Below the pieces are notes generated by a model. It saw nothing but the letters and a program-made list of their open reading frames with translations. It was not told the DNA's origin and did no database searches. A stretch of 64,000 nucleotides of DNA from Caprella mutica (lineage: Eukaryota; Arthropoda; Malacostraca; Amphipoda; Caprellidae): assembly GCA_947561585.1 (NCBI GenBank), contig CANNZV010000119.1, positions 124,001-188,000 on the forward strand, written 5' to 3'. Positions 10,401 to 22,198 of this stretch are shown here, piece by piece. Within the stretch, counting starts at the first letter, position 1. Every line of letters starts with the position of its first letter. A program made the position numbers and the translations under genes.

Positions 10401-12954
10401 GTATCTTAACAGTCCCAATACTAAAATGCTGACAAGCCATGTGGATTAAATTATGAATTATCGGTCAGTTTCACATCTTCGGTAAAATAAGAAAACACGA
10501 TATTATAATGATTATTTTATTTTACTTGGCATCCATGATACCTGCAGGTATCATGGATACCAATTCGTAATTTACCCTAGTGAAGTTGATAAAATAAAAC
10601 TGATAGGAAAGACTAATGAAGTTGGTAGCTCACAACAGCATTCACTACTCAACTCACTTTCTCTTTTCAGACTCTGCACCATAACAGCTGCCGCACAATG
10701 GCTTGGTAGTGGTTTCGACTGCTTTGGTCACATTAACAGCAGTGGAATTGATGGGACCGATTGCTGGGAAAATTAGGAACATCATCAAAATTGGTTTCTA
10801 AACTGCTAATATCTTGTTACAAGTTATATTGTTAAAGATTGAACATATCTAATATATCCTATTTAACCACAAAGATGGAATTCACTACTAATTTTCAATT
10901 CTTGATAATGAGGAGATATATTCTATTAAATATTTATAGTTAGTTGGCATTATCATAATATTAATTATAGAAATATTACCTATAGGTAATATTATAGCTA
11001 TAGCCTATAGGTAAAGGTAAAATTCACTATAGTATAGTGAATTTTCTTAATGAAATATCTATCTAACAGAGAAGATATATTGATATTCCTTGCAGAATTG
11101 CAAATTTTTAATTAAGAGTCAAAGTATAACTCATATGTTCATTTTTACCACAGATATAAACTATAGAGGCTAACTATATTTATACACTAGCAAGTAGATG
11201 TTGATAGAATTTGAGTACCTTGCAAAAATATCACCCAAATTGCTTTTTTTAAAACACAGAGATCAAATGAACTTGAACAGTGCAGGACACACGTGAAATA
11301 TTCCAATTTCACTCACAGTCTTGCCGTGTAGGATCAGCTTTAGGTGAGCCATCAATGTTGAGAGGCCGCTTGAAAATGTTGTGTTGTATGTTGATGTGTT
11401 GCTCACCACTCAAGTCTTGGGCATCCAAAGTAAGCACTGCAGAGAATAATGGTATTTAGTAATGAATTGGCTATCTATTATAGGTAAGTAATGAATTGGG
11501 CATCTATTATTCATTTTGTTCAACTAAATTCAGGCCAAATGTAGCTAACTTAATTTACAAACTCGATAAGCTACATTGGTAAATAGCTAAATTATTCATG
11601 TTGATGAGCTATTTTATTCTTATATTCAACAAAAACTAGTTAGCTAATTGAATTAAATTTGACTAGTAATTAAATATAGCTACAGTAATGAATATGTTTT
11701 TAACTTTGAGGCGAAAAATTAATCCAAAGGGCTTCTACAGAAAAATTGAGTATATAACTAGCTAATTGGTGTAGGAACTCCTCACTAGGTATCAACAAGT
11801 AAGTAAAACTAATGTAGCTAATACAAAAATAGAAACATATGTTAACAAGTGAACCTCATTTCAAATAAATAGTTTAAGAACTTACTGTCACATGGCAGTC
11901 GATTGAAAACAATATCAAGATTGATTTTCAGCCTGGCCCCTCTGGACGTGTCAACAAACAGGTCTTCAATAATTTGTGGTTTAACATAGTCATAGAATTC
12001 TGATGCTACCAGCAAAGCCGTTAGGACACAGGCTACCACCGTAACTGTATCAGAAAAACATAAAATTACAGAACAGATAATTTAACCTAATTTACAAGCT
12101 ATTTAGCTACAGGGTAAGTAACCATATTTAGTTACATAGATAGATTACTATCTTATTGTTCATAAGTTTATCAATTTAAGTATAGGAATAATCATGGTCT
12201 CTTAAAAGTTAAAAGGGTATATAGCTATTTAAATTAGTAGGGGTTTAATTTCCGTTTTGGAATCAAAGGACATAATACTGCACTCAATGCACACGAGTGC
12301 ATTGAGCAAAAACAAAAAGAGACCAGCACTGATTATCTGACCTGATAGCTAACAATTATACATCCTACCATCCCTAGTGTCAAAACTGCAATGTATATAT
12401 AGAGATATGTTCTCATTAGGTGAACAAGATTATCAATGTGGGCCTTCTTATATTATCACTTTTATCATTTTATGGCTTACATAATCATATGATTAAGTTA
12501 GCAGTGAGCACTTTACACACCATTACCAACTGAATGATTATTCAACTATTCATAATATTGCATAAAAATAGTATCATGATAAAGAAATAACATATATTTA
12601 GATATAGCTAGCCATTTTCATAATTAGGTGAATTGAAGACAAAAATCTGTACCAACAGACAACAGTCAAACAACATTACATATAGAATTTGACAACCATG
12701 ATAAAAATAGTCAATAACTGTAGAATAATGACAGTGAATATAATATGGAATACCTAAAATTAGTTTTATGATCAATTGTAAACTAATGTAATATATAAAA
12801 TACAGAGAACTAGAGCTACACTTGATTCAACTAGCTACTTACCAGTTGCTCCAGAGAAAGTTTTGATTTGGAAGTCTTCTAAAGTTTTTGGATAAGCGTC
12901 AAAATTGCGAAGTTTTTCAAAAAAGGACTTTCTTGAATTCATCATGGAGGTCAT
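7473..12954 (-). CDS. ERGIC3: ERGIC3, ER-Golgi intermediate compartment protein 3 (10 exons, 408 aa)
   Basis: A cycling membrane protein of the early secretory pathway (Erv46 family) that works with its partner ERGIC2/Erv41 in ER-Golgi cargo handling. Coding exons in order: 12843-12954, 11886-12044, 11317-11436, 10658-10763, 9779-9944, 9576-9633, 9244-9391, 8751-8880, 8195-8286, 7473-7608. All borders are GT-AG and the phases join without a break. Family marks: FDAYPKTLEDF near the N-terminus, a first membrane segment after VTVVACVLTAL, a DTSRGARLKIN strand, the lumenal CGSCYGAE and CCDTC cysteine pairs, EGCQVYGYLNVNRVGGNFH, PANQFSVT, FFSYDLSPMMV, and a C-terminal membrane segment LCAIIGGVFTVAGLVDS followed by a lysine-rich cytosolic tail. 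The first ATG (12952-12954) is chosen; two more Met codons follow within five residues. The order and number of domains match the complete family. Confidence 0.95.
7660..7937. mobile_element. Palindromic MITE family 1, copy 1 (ERGIC3 intron 9)
   Basis: The ends read GGGCCGTACACACGTAGGG and its inverse, followed by inverted AAG(T/C)CTTTC(C/G)ACCAGAC and GAGCTCCTCCTAC blocks. The two halves are nearly full reverse complements around a central palindrome GGTATCCATGATA...TATCATGGAT. No coding capacity. Same family as 57358-57642 and 62398-62637, both in para introns. Confidence 0.88.
9661..9716. mobile_element. MITE family 2, one end only (ERGIC3 intron 5)
   Basis: Matches the terminal repeat of the element at 7209-7412 (TTAATTATCGGTCAG, CGGACACGTAAGAAAAA) but no opposite end follows, so this is a truncated copy. 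Confidence 0.6.
10447..10572. mobile_element. MITE family 2, internally deleted copy with the family-1 centre (ERGIC3 intron 4)
   Basis: The left end has AATTATCGGTCAGTTTC and ATCTTCGG like family 2. The middle is the palindrome GGCATCCATGATACCTGC with its inverse, as in family 1. The right end is cut down to AATTCGTAATTTACCC. It links the two families through a shared core. Confidence 0.65.
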
Positions 12955-13782
12955 TATGGGTTACCCTAGCTCAAAAGAAATAACTAATTGAAGTGATTCT
13001 AATTTCTTTCTAGCTAAATAAATATATTAACACATAGGTATGTTTATTTTTCAATTGAGCATTGACTAATGACTAGGGTTATTTATTTTTGAGAAGTCAT
13101 AGAAAAATCATTCGATTTGACAAGAACTGTTTACCATATGGCATGTTACAGACTCAGGGCATTCGGTCCGTTTTGGACCCCAATCAATCCCAGATTGTAT
13201 TTGGTGGTAAATTCCAAGGATATCTCGGGAGATATTCAATTTCTCTAATAAAAAAATTCCTGCAATGTCGGAGGATATTTAGCTACCTATTAATTCCTAT
13301 GTTACCATTAATTTTTGGAGGAGAAACTGGAAAAATGTTGGAGGACTAGGTAGACAAATTGATGAAAAATGTTGGCAGCTATTTCTCAGATTTTTGAAAA
13401 AGTCAGGAGTTCAGTGCAGTGAGTGCACCAAATAGTATACAAACTGGAATCTGTCTGTTTTGGACCACAATTGTCAATTGCCAGACTGCACTGCAGGAAC
13501 CCAGTCTGCAGAAACTGGTGAAGTGTTCGTAGAGATCTCTCATTCTGTTTGTCGCAAAATTAATGTAAATATAGGAATTAATTCAAAATTGTTCGGAGAG
13601 AATATCTCCCATATTCTGCAGATTGGGCAGGAACTGGTAAAGTGTTCTCCAAGAAATCCTCCATTTTGGCTTCTGTTCTCAGTAAAATACATGTAAATAT
13701 AGGATGAATTTAAGGATTGTTCGCACAGTCTTGGCACAGAAAATGTCCCATATTCTGCAGACTGGCACAATTGGTCCGTTGG
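12955..13782. other. Upstream of ERGIC3; degenerate tandem duplication at 13490-13765
   Basis: Bases 12955-13080 directly precede the ERGIC3 start codon and should hold its 5' UTR and promoter, but no clear TATA box is visible. Bases about 13490-13765 hold two diverged copies of a unit of roughly 130 bp, each with AACTGGT(G/A)AAGTGTTC, a run ending ATGTAAATATAGGA and CATATTCTGCAGA. The short ORFs there have no recognisable content. Confidence 0.5.
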
Positions 13783-14345
13783 GTTTGACTAAAAGACGCA
13801 TGACCACGCACGGCCCCGAACAGCCACACACGACCACGCATGACCAATATTTAAAAACGCATGACCACGCACAACCATACATGACCAATGTATATCTGGT
13901 AGGGGGAGAAGAGAATGGTGCAGGGGGTCGGGGGGGAAGCCTCGAGAATATTGTGACTAAGTTTCAAAACTGAATGCAGCATATACCCACAGTCTGTTTA
14001 CTATGATAGACCTAAGTGAACTAAATCGATTATAATTTATCTTTCCTTAAGGTCTTGCAGTATACCTGGATGCACGACCGTCATATTTGTTTTTGGTAGT
14101 GTCAATAGTTCTACCTGGTGATGTATCATAATGTATCAGTATAATGATGTATAATTGCAATATACCAACACCGTCCTCGAAATAAATAATATATATTTTC
14201 TTTTCAGAACAGTACAGAAGCCTGCTTAAACCAATGCCACCAGGAAAACGAAATATCGAATATATAATGGGGAGCCAACAACCAAGACGATTTAATCTTT
14301 AGAGTCTCAGCCAACTAAGAGTAAGATGTAAAATAAAGACCTCAC
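13783..14345 (+). repeat. Left arm of the giant inverted repeat
   Basis: Reverse complement of 23505-24066. The outer part (13783-13890) is made of degenerate repeats of CGCATGACCACGCA. The inner part is unique sequence ending near AAGACCT, where similarity to the right arm stops. Confidence 0.85.
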
Positions 14346-14464
14346 CATTATAATGATGACTGTTTAGTAGGTATGTAATTTTATTAATTGCTATAATCCT
14401 ACAAATTGAAAATTTGGGTCTTTCCCAGAATAGAGGCACAAATGTGTACTTTCATAGATACCAT

Positions 14465-14850
14465 TATCAAATGATAACCAATACGATAATGATAACCAAT
14501 ATGATAATGATAAGTTGATAACCAATATGATAATGATAACCTTATATGAAAAAGATAACAATATGATAATCATAAGTTGATAACCAATATGATAATAATA
14601 ACCAATATGATAACGACACCCAATATGATAATTATATTTACGGTTGTGACAATATGCGTTTAAAATCATAGATCCTGAAAATAGTAATGACAAAATGACC
14701 TGAAATGGTGTTTAATATTATATACCGCTGGTGTAGAACATTCAATTCTTCTTAATTCTCACTGTCGATAATATTTTCGATATCTGTGATTTTAAACGCA
14801 TATTGTCACAATCCTCATTATAACCAATATGATAATGATAGCCAATATGA
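14465..14850. repeat. Tandem array of an ATGATAATGATAACCAAT-like unit, split by a MITE
   Basis: Degenerate copies of GATAACCAATATGATAATG run from about 14465 to 14640 and resume at about 14818-14850. The element at 14645-14810 sits between the two parts, so it inserted into the array. Confidence 0.75.
14645..14810. mobile_element. MITE family 3 relative (TGTGACAATATGC ends)
   Basis: The inverted ends read TGTGACAATATGCGTTTAAA and its inverse, followed by ATCATAGATC and GATATCTGTGAT. Related to the copies at 35762-35933 and 41984-42133, which have GCTGGGACAATATGCTC ends. No ORF. Confidence 0.7.
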
Positions 14851-15334
14851 ATAACAGATACAAATCATTTCTAATAAATATTAAGCCTCTAATAAATAAT
14901 TATATTGTAAGTACCTAATTATTATTATAAATATTTTGCGTTTCTATTCTGTAATAGACCCTAAAATATGATCAGTCTATAGTGTTATCCTCTCCAATCA
15001 ATGTAGGTACCATGAATTAAATAGTTAGAAGGATACTCGCACTCGACAGAAATACCGACAAAGAAAAAGAAGGTGACGTCACTTGGAATACGATTTGAAG
15101 GTTCTTGTATTGTTTACTTTGAGTCTGTAACTCAATACTAGCTTTTCTGCAGCTTAATACTAGTTTTCAGAATACAGCTATTAGCTACTTTATTCTATAC
15201 AGTTATTTTTTTTTTATTCAATTTGTTAATTTGTATATATTATGAACAACAATATAAAGTTAGTGATCTATGATTTTCATTCATTCCTTAATTGAAGAAA
15301 TCCGCCGACAAATATTACCCAGCTAACCAAAAGC

Positions 15335-15880
15335 TGTTTGTCCCACGTCTTAAGACGTCTGATACCCCTCGCTATAGAGGGATTTAAGACGTGGGACAAG
15401 ACGTGGGGCGGGGGACATCAGACGTCTTGCAGACGTCTAACCCTCTTCGTTTGCACAGGGGTCCCCCTCTGCAAGACGTCTGATCCCACGTCTTGTCCCC
15501 CTCTGACAGAGGGGGACATCCACCTGTCCCACGTCTTACCCCACTCCGTTTTCAAGACGTGGGACCCACGTGGGACAGAGTGTGGATGTCCCTCGCTATA
15601 GAGGGATTCAAGACGTGGGACCCACGTGGGACAGAGTGCGGATGTCCCTCGCTATAGAGGGAAGAGGGAAATAAGACGTGGGACAGAGTGAGTATTCAAG
15701 ACGTGGGACAGAGTGGGAATATCCCCCTCTGCAAGACGTGGGACAGAGTGTGGATGTCCCCCTCTGCAAGACGTGGGACAGAGTGCGGATGTCCCCCTCT
15801 GCAAGACGTGGGACAGAGTGCGGATGTCCCCCTCTGCAAGACGTGGGACAGAGTGTGGATGTCCCCCTCTGCAAGGGGGA
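15335..15880. repeat. Tandem array, units of about 35 bp (GACGTGGGACAGAGTG type)
   Basis: Regular units combining GACGTGGGACAGAGTG(C/T)GG with ATGTCCCCCTCTGCAA from about 15690 to 15880, preceded by more diverged units with CCTCGCTATAGAGGG. The open frames in several registers are a by-product of the repeat. Confidence 0.85.
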
Positions 15881-16096
15881 CATATCTCTCTTTTGGCTCA
15901 AACTACTTCGGTTAATTGGGGTATATAAATATGTATAAGAAATAAAAAAAGATCATACTAATTATTATTGCAATTTCTAACCATATTGCATATAGTGTAT
16001 ATGTACATTTGACTGTATATCATTTATTTTAATATTACATATTATGATATTGTTATATACAAATTAAATGGGAAGAAATGGAGAAAGAATTGTAGT

Positions 16097-16177
16097 GGTC
16101 ATCTCGGGAATCGAACTCAGGACTCTAGTGTGATGTACTATTGAAGCCTGCGTCTCTACCTCTCAGCCATCCTGGAC
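16097..16177 (-). other. tRNA-like sequence with RNA polymerase III A and B boxes
   Basis: Read on the minus strand it has an A box TGGCTGAGAGG (16159-16169) and a B box AGTTCGATTCC (16107-16117) at tRNA-like spacing, with a T-loop-like TTCGATT. The acceptor stem does not pair well and the anticodon arm is irregular, so this is probably a tRNA pseudogene or a SINE head rather than a working tRNA. Confidence 0.45.
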
Positions 16178-16399
16178 ATGGTAGAAGTAGTATTAAAATG
16201 ATCTTTATCCAACTTGATTACTTGCGTGCTTCTTAAAATTATTTTAAATAGATATAATTTAATATTCTACATTTTGGTATCTTTTATTTTTAATGTAAAT
16301 GATAAGAATGTGTATAAAGTTATTTATTAATATTTGTAATGATAATGTTAATTAATGTTATTAACTACCTAATTACCTTTAACTGTTAATTAATATTAC

Positions 16400-16990
16400 C
16401 TATAGTTACCTTCTGGTGATATCACTACCTTATACCTATCTAGTTATTTACTAGAGTTTATTTATAACTACCTAGTAACCTACAAGTGATAACCACCAAT
16501 CTGTACCTACTAGTGGTTATCACTACTTGCCTATTACGTAGTATTTATCAGTACCTACTTAGTTACCTACATTACTGTTTGTCAATACCTACCTAATTAC
16601 CTACTGGTGTTTATCAATGCCTACCTAGTTGCCTACATCTGCTTATCAATACCTAATTAGTTACCTTCTTGTGTTTAACATTGCCTACCTAGTGGCCTAC
16701 AACAGTATATAAAAACCAATAGGTATAGGTCCTAGTTAAATACTAGTATTCATCAATACCTACCTAGTTACCAACAACTGTTTGTCAATGCCTACCTAGT
16801 TATCTACTAGTGTTTATCAATGCCTATCTAGTTACCTATAACTGTTTGACAATACCTACCTAGATACCTACCAGTACCAATACCTACCTACCTAGTATAC
16901 CTACTAGGTAGTGTTCATGAATCCGTACCTACTTACCTACTACCTAGTATTATTCATCAATGCCTACCTAGATAGTAGATACCTACATCT
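16400..16990. repeat. Degenerate repeat rich in CCTACCTAGTTACCTAC
   Basis: About a dozen imperfect units of roughly 45-60 bp, each combining TACCTACCTAGTTACCTAC with a TGTTTATCAAT-like run. No open frame of interest. Confidence 0.75.
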
Positions 16991-17079
16991 GTTTATGAAT
17001 ACCTACCTAGTTATGATACGTAAATAAAGCTTGAGATAGATATACCTTTTTGGTATAACTTTTTCCCGCGTAAAACAGA

Positions 17080-17650
17080 CGAGGGACAGAGAGGGACATC
17101 CCGCGTGGGACAGACGTGGGACAGAGAGGGATATCCCGCGTGGGACAGAGAGGGACATCCCACGTGGGACAGAGAGGGACATCCCGCGTGGGACAGAGAG
17201 GGACATCCCGCGTGGGACAGACGTGGGACAGAGAGGGACATCCCGCGTACTTTTTCCCGCGTAAAACAGACGAGGGACAGAGAGGGACATCCCGCGTGGG
17301 ACAGACGTGGGACAGAGAGGGACATCCCGCGTGGGACAGAGAGGGACATCCCACGTGGGACAGACGTGGGACAGAGAGGGATATCCCGCGTGGGACAGAA
17401 AGGGACATCCCACGTGGGACAGACGTGGGACAGAGAGGGACATCCCGCGTGGGACAGAGAGGGATATCCCACGTGGGACAGATGTGGGACAGAGAGGGAC
17501 ATCCCGCGTGGGACAGAGAGGGACATCCTGCGTGGGACAGAGAGGGACATCCCACGTGGGACAGACGTGGGACAGAGAGGGACATCCCGCGTGGGACAGA
17601 GAGGGACATTTCGCGTGGGAAAGACGTGGGATGTGAGTGGGATTTAAGAC
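17080..17650. repeat. Tandem array of GTGGGACAGAGAGGGACATC units
   Basis: Dozens of short units alternating GCGTGGGACAGAGAGGGACA with short GACGTGGGACAGA linkers. A TTTTTCCCGCGTAAAACAGA segment occurs at both 17070 and 17250, marking a higher-order duplication. All long ORFs across 17003-17697, on both strands, come from this periodicity. Confidence 0.9.
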
Positions 17651-19886
17651 GTGGGACAGACGAGGGACATCCCGCTTATGTAAGACGTGGGACGTGAGTG
17701 GGATTTCAGACGTTGGAAAGACGTGGGAATTCAGACGTCTGCAGACGTCTGAAATCCCCTGTCCTTCTCTGTCCCTCGCTAGCGAGGGATGTCCCCCTCT
17801 GTCCCACGCGGGACAGAGAGGATATGGTTAGCTGGGTAATTATATATATTTGAATATTTCACCAAATCGATTTTATCGTGATAAATAGTCTCATACCTTC
17901 ATTTTTATATTAGCAATTATTCTATATAGTTCTTCAATTTCAATAATTGTTGGAGAATACACAATCGATCGTAGTCGACACAAATCCAATTATTATATTA
18001 TTGAATATCATCTAAACTAAATTCAATAAATAATTTCAGTATTTGGTATATATATAATTATATATTAACATTTACGATGCCTTTAATTATCTATTTGACC
18101 AAGTAATCAAAAGTTATTTCATGAAAAGCTATAACTAAATATTTCCGTTGCGAGTATCTGTATACCAGGTGACGTCATGAGTCGCTCGCGTGACGTCACA
18201 CTTTCGCGTCATTTTCAAGTGCGAGTATCCTTCGAACTATTTAATTCATGTTTCATGGTAGGTACTTTCTGCCAATATATTCATATGAGAATAGCACTTG
18301 CAAAACTTAACTAAATAATGTGCAAATTAAACGAAAGCGTTTTAGCAATGGAGTAGACAACAAATGCGATATCATATACATATCTAAATTGAAGATATTT
18401 ATTAACTGTTTCAATCGATTATTGGGTAAATTCTTAGTTCATGTCCCTATTTTCAATTCGTTTTTCAAAGCGATATTCTTTTATTTGCTGAATTTCAATT
18501 TCAAATATTTCTTTTTGGTATTATTTGCATATGTAGTTAAGATACTAGATTCTCTGTCAATTAATATTTTCAGTGCACAATACATTTTAATCAGATGAAA
18601 GGTATTTTATTTTCAAAAAAATTAATTAATTAATTTTAAAATAGGTACTTTTATTTACATCGTTCAGATATATTTTAGATTAACGATGCAGCACTATCCT
18701 GAATATAATAGCTAGCAAAACGAAAGAGTTTTATTAATGAAATACAGAAATAGACAGCAAATACGATATAATATATATTATTTAATATTAAATTAATAAT
18801 ATTAATTAATATTAAATTATTAATATTAATTAATATATATTCTCCAGAAGAAATTTCAAATATTGAACGATATTTATTACCAGTTTTTACTTTATTACAT
18901 ATAGTATTAGTGTAATGTACGTTTGGGGGCATATCAATTGGATTAATGTTACCCTATGTTATATACAAATTTAATGGAAATATTTTAAAGTGAATACGAA
19001 ATCCGGTTTCGATAAATTACGGCTTTTATCTCACACGATTCGTTTTTTTAAAATATATTTTGAACGTTATTCAGTAATATAAATAATATCTAATTACTGG
19101 TATTGTTTTGATCGTGACCGGGCAATTACCACCCCAGACATTATAATCAGACTTAGCTCTTAACTTGAAAGATAAAGTATTTTTATAAGATTAATTATTT
19201 ACATTTCAAGATAAAAATTATTTCATTCATCACTTACTGTTATTTTATATAATAAATTATTCCAATTGGTGGTATAATAAATAGGGTTGTGACGTGGCAT
19301 TAAACGAATGGTGCATGCATGCCACATATATGCACTTATTCTTCAATGCATGGTGCATGTACGTATGCCTCATTCATGCACTTATTCCTAAAAGCAGGCT
19401 ATATGCATGCATTTTCTTTTTAATCGCATGCTGCATATTTTTCTAGACTTATTTGTCTAGTCATAAAATTCAATGCTACTGAGATAGAAGATATTTGTTT
19501 TTTGCTGTTATGTTATTGTTATTTGAGTTTTAATTGGTTTCATCTTCATGTTTATGGTACTATTTAAATTAATTTAATATTCACTATTTAGTATACTTTA
19601 CTAAGATAATATAAATTGAAAGTTTCCCTCTGTTACTGGGAAATTTCTAAAAATAAATAAAAGCGGAACAATTGTTTTATTTAATATAACGTTTTCCACT
19701 CCAAAACTTCTATACCCATAAATATTTCATAACAAAAGACAATTTAGATATTTAATATCTGAACATTTTCATATAGTCCTACCAAACAATGTACCTACAC
19801 TTTTTTCAAAGTACATGCAAGGAAAATGGAGAAAAAAAGAGGACAAACTAACCTAAATGTAAATACAAAATGAATGCAATAAAGCT

Positions 19887-21582
19887 TTAAAGGTCCTCTC
19901 CAGGCTCCGGGAATAAAATGAGTTTATTACATAATATTATAGAACTAAGGTCTACGATCATTATTCTGCAAACCGCATACAATTCGGTTAAATATATATT
20001 TCATTATTTCCATTTAAAGTTTTTTAATACTTTGTGAGCAACAATCAAGCGAATCTCCAACCTGACGCTGAGAAAGAAGATTGTACACTCTTTGTCAAGG
20101 TATAAGAACATAATCAGGTATAGTACCTAGCAGACGACACAAAAATATGACGTCACCACAACAACACATTCCTTGTTTGTGACCGAGAGGCTCATAATTC
20201 CTCGTATTTGCATGTTAATATCGAGAAGTTTAAAGTCATTTTATAAGGGTTTCGTACAAAAGAAAAGCGAAAATGGTGATTGAACCTCAAAGTTGAATAT
20301 ATAGATATAATTCAGGTGTGTTTTAATTGTTCATTTCTTTTACTTATCTATAAAAAATAGGGTCTTGAACATATGCTACCTAGCAGCCTAAACTAGTGCT
20401 AGTTAACTGCTAAATTGTAGTTCAAATGAATAACAAATAAGGAAGAAAATAATGGAAATACAATTTAACCAATGCCTAGTTAGAAATTGATAAGAAAAAA
20501 TTCAATTTAAAAGTGATTAAGTTTAAGTAGGTTTTTCCATGTTTCAAAGTGTGGTCAGAGTCGCCATTTTGAGTCACCCGGTGGTCACGTCAAACCAGGG
20601 TACAGGAACAAACGGGTATAGTACCTAGTAGACGACACAAAAATATGACGTCACCACAACAACACATTCCTTGTTTGTGACCGAGCGGCTCATAATTCCT
20701 CGTATTTGCATGTTAATTTCGAGAAGTTTGAAGTCATTTTATAGGGGTTTCGTGCAAAAGAAAAGCGAAAATGGCGATTGAACCTTAAAGTTGAATATAT
20801 AGATATAATTCAGGTGTGTTTTTATTGTTCATTTCTTTAACTTATCTATAAAAAATAGGGTCTTGAAAATATGCTACTTAGGAACCTAAACTAGTGCTAG
20901 TTAACTGCTAAATTGTAGTTCCTATGAATAACAAATAAGAAAAAAAATAATGGAAATACAATTTAACCAATGCCTAGTTAGTAATTGATAAGAAAAAATT
21001 CAATTTAAAAGTGATTAAGTTTAAGTTGGTTTTTCCATGTTTCAAAGTGCGGTCAGAGTCGCCATTTTGAGTCACCCGGTGGTCACGTCAAACTATAGAT
21101 TCAATCAGCTGATTACCATACCCTATGTTACTGTATCCTGCGTCAAACTATAGATTCAATCAGCTGATTACCATACCCTATGTTACTGTATCCTGCTCTT
21201 TGTTTAGATTTCAAATTTAGATTTTTGAACAAACAATGCGTTTTTGGCCTTCTTTTAAGATATTAGTTGTTTCTAAAAGTATATAAACGTTTCTATAATA
21301 AGTTTATCTAAATTTAAACCTTTAAACGAATAATAGACAGATTTATTAAACCAAATACCTAGTTGACAATCAAAACAAATGGTGTACATTCTTTTTCTTC
21401 AGACTGATATTAGAAAGTCGGAAGTAAAGTAGGTTTTGTAGAGTTTGGATTATAAAAATCTTTAAAAGCATATAAAATTAAAAATATGCTATCAAATTTT
21501 ATGGGGTTTGCAGTAAAATGATTAGAAACATTAGCCTCGTAGGTTTAAGCAATAAAAAAATATGCTTGGAGGGGACCTTTAA
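19887..21582 (-). mobile_element. TTAA-bounded element (family 4), interrupted copy
   Basis: The ends read TTAAAGGTCCTCTCCA and GGGGACCTTTAA. Against the copies at 25349-25936 and 42831-43428 it lies in the opposite orientation and is interrupted at 20096-21195 by a younger insertion. No coding region. Confidence 0.85.
20096..21195. mobile_element. hAT-like non-autonomous insertion with an 8-bp target duplication and an internal tandem copy
   Basis: Inserted in the family-4 element with the 8-bp direct repeat CTCTTTGT on each side (20088-20095 and 21196-21203). The ends read CAAGGTATAAGAACATA and, inverted, CAGGATACAGTAACATA. The inside is about 500 bp present twice in tandem (20096-20595 and 20596-21093), the second copy starting with its own CAGGGTACAGGAACA end, then a 54-bp tail unit present about twice (21094-21195). 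An 8-bp duplication and CAGG ends fit the hAT superfamily. No transposase. Confidence 0.8.
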
Positions 21583-22198
21583 TAGCGTATTTCAGAGCTA
21601 AGTGCATGTTTTCAAGGCATAACTGCATACTTTCAAGACATACGAGCATGATTTCAGAGCATACGTCATGCTTTTTAGAGCATAAGTACATTGCTTTTAT
21701 GGCATGTTTTTTAGTGCATGATGTCACAACCCTAATAACATATTACGTATTGTTTTTTATACGATTTATTTACATCATAGGCCTACACTATATATCTATT
21801 ATAGAATTGATCATTTCCATTATAAATTAAATATTTCTTCCATTATCACCACAATCATTTTTAAGCCAAAAATTATATATGACAAGCTACAGTATTTGAA
21901 ATCAGTCGCTCTAATTATGTACATACTTTAAATTCCTTTTACATTTTTCATTATGCATTTTCAATTTTTTCTTTCCGCTCTAGTGACCGGTTAATAATAA
22001 CTATATTCTATGACACCTGTTATTAGTATTTTACTGTAAAAATATGTTTATTCAACGTTATCAATATACAACATTATTTTCTTGATCAATTGTTGATAAA
22101 AAGTCTTTATTATCTTACCTAGTAAAGTTCTATAAATATATTGATAATTATTAATTCGTTATCGAATTGAGTCGGACATGTTTGCTGGGATTGGTTAA

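Larger units (their letters stand above)
15314..17840. mobile_element. Innermost inverted-repeat element with satellite-like arrays, about 2.5 kb
   Basis: Bounded by ATTACCCAGCTAACCA (left) and TGGTTAGCTGGGTAAT (right). Directly inside each end lies a tandem array built from GACGTGGGACAGAG-type units, and between the arrays there is a CCTACCTAGTTACC-rich stretch and a tRNA-like sequence. No target-site duplication is clear. Confidence 0.65.
15011..18250. mobile_element. Nested inverted-repeat element, about 3.2 kb
   Basis: The ends are CATGAATTAAATAGTTAGAA (15011 onward) and its inverse ending at 18250, continuing as GGATACTCGCACT. Both sides carry a TGACGTCA octamer inside. It contains a further element (15314-17840). 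No coding region seen. Confidence 0.6.
19282..21734. mobile_element. Inverted-repeat element with TAGGGTTGTGAC ends, carrying two nested insertions
   Basis: The left end reads TAGGGTTGTGACGTGGCA (19282) and the right end is the inverse GTCACAACCCTA (ending 21734). Both subterminal regions are rich in GCATG repeats (19300-19440 and 21600-21725). It has been split by the family-4 element at 19887-21582. Confidence 0.65.

Noticed and set aside
17080..17650. CRISPR-like array of short direct repeats
   Set aside because: The DNA is eukaryotic, the units are contiguous with no unique spacers, and no cas genes are present.
15338..17831. Long overlapping ORFs on both strands (up to 200 codons)
   Set aside because: They follow the period of the GACGTGGGACA arrays, occur in several frames at once and have low-complexity translations. 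Repeat artefacts, not genes.
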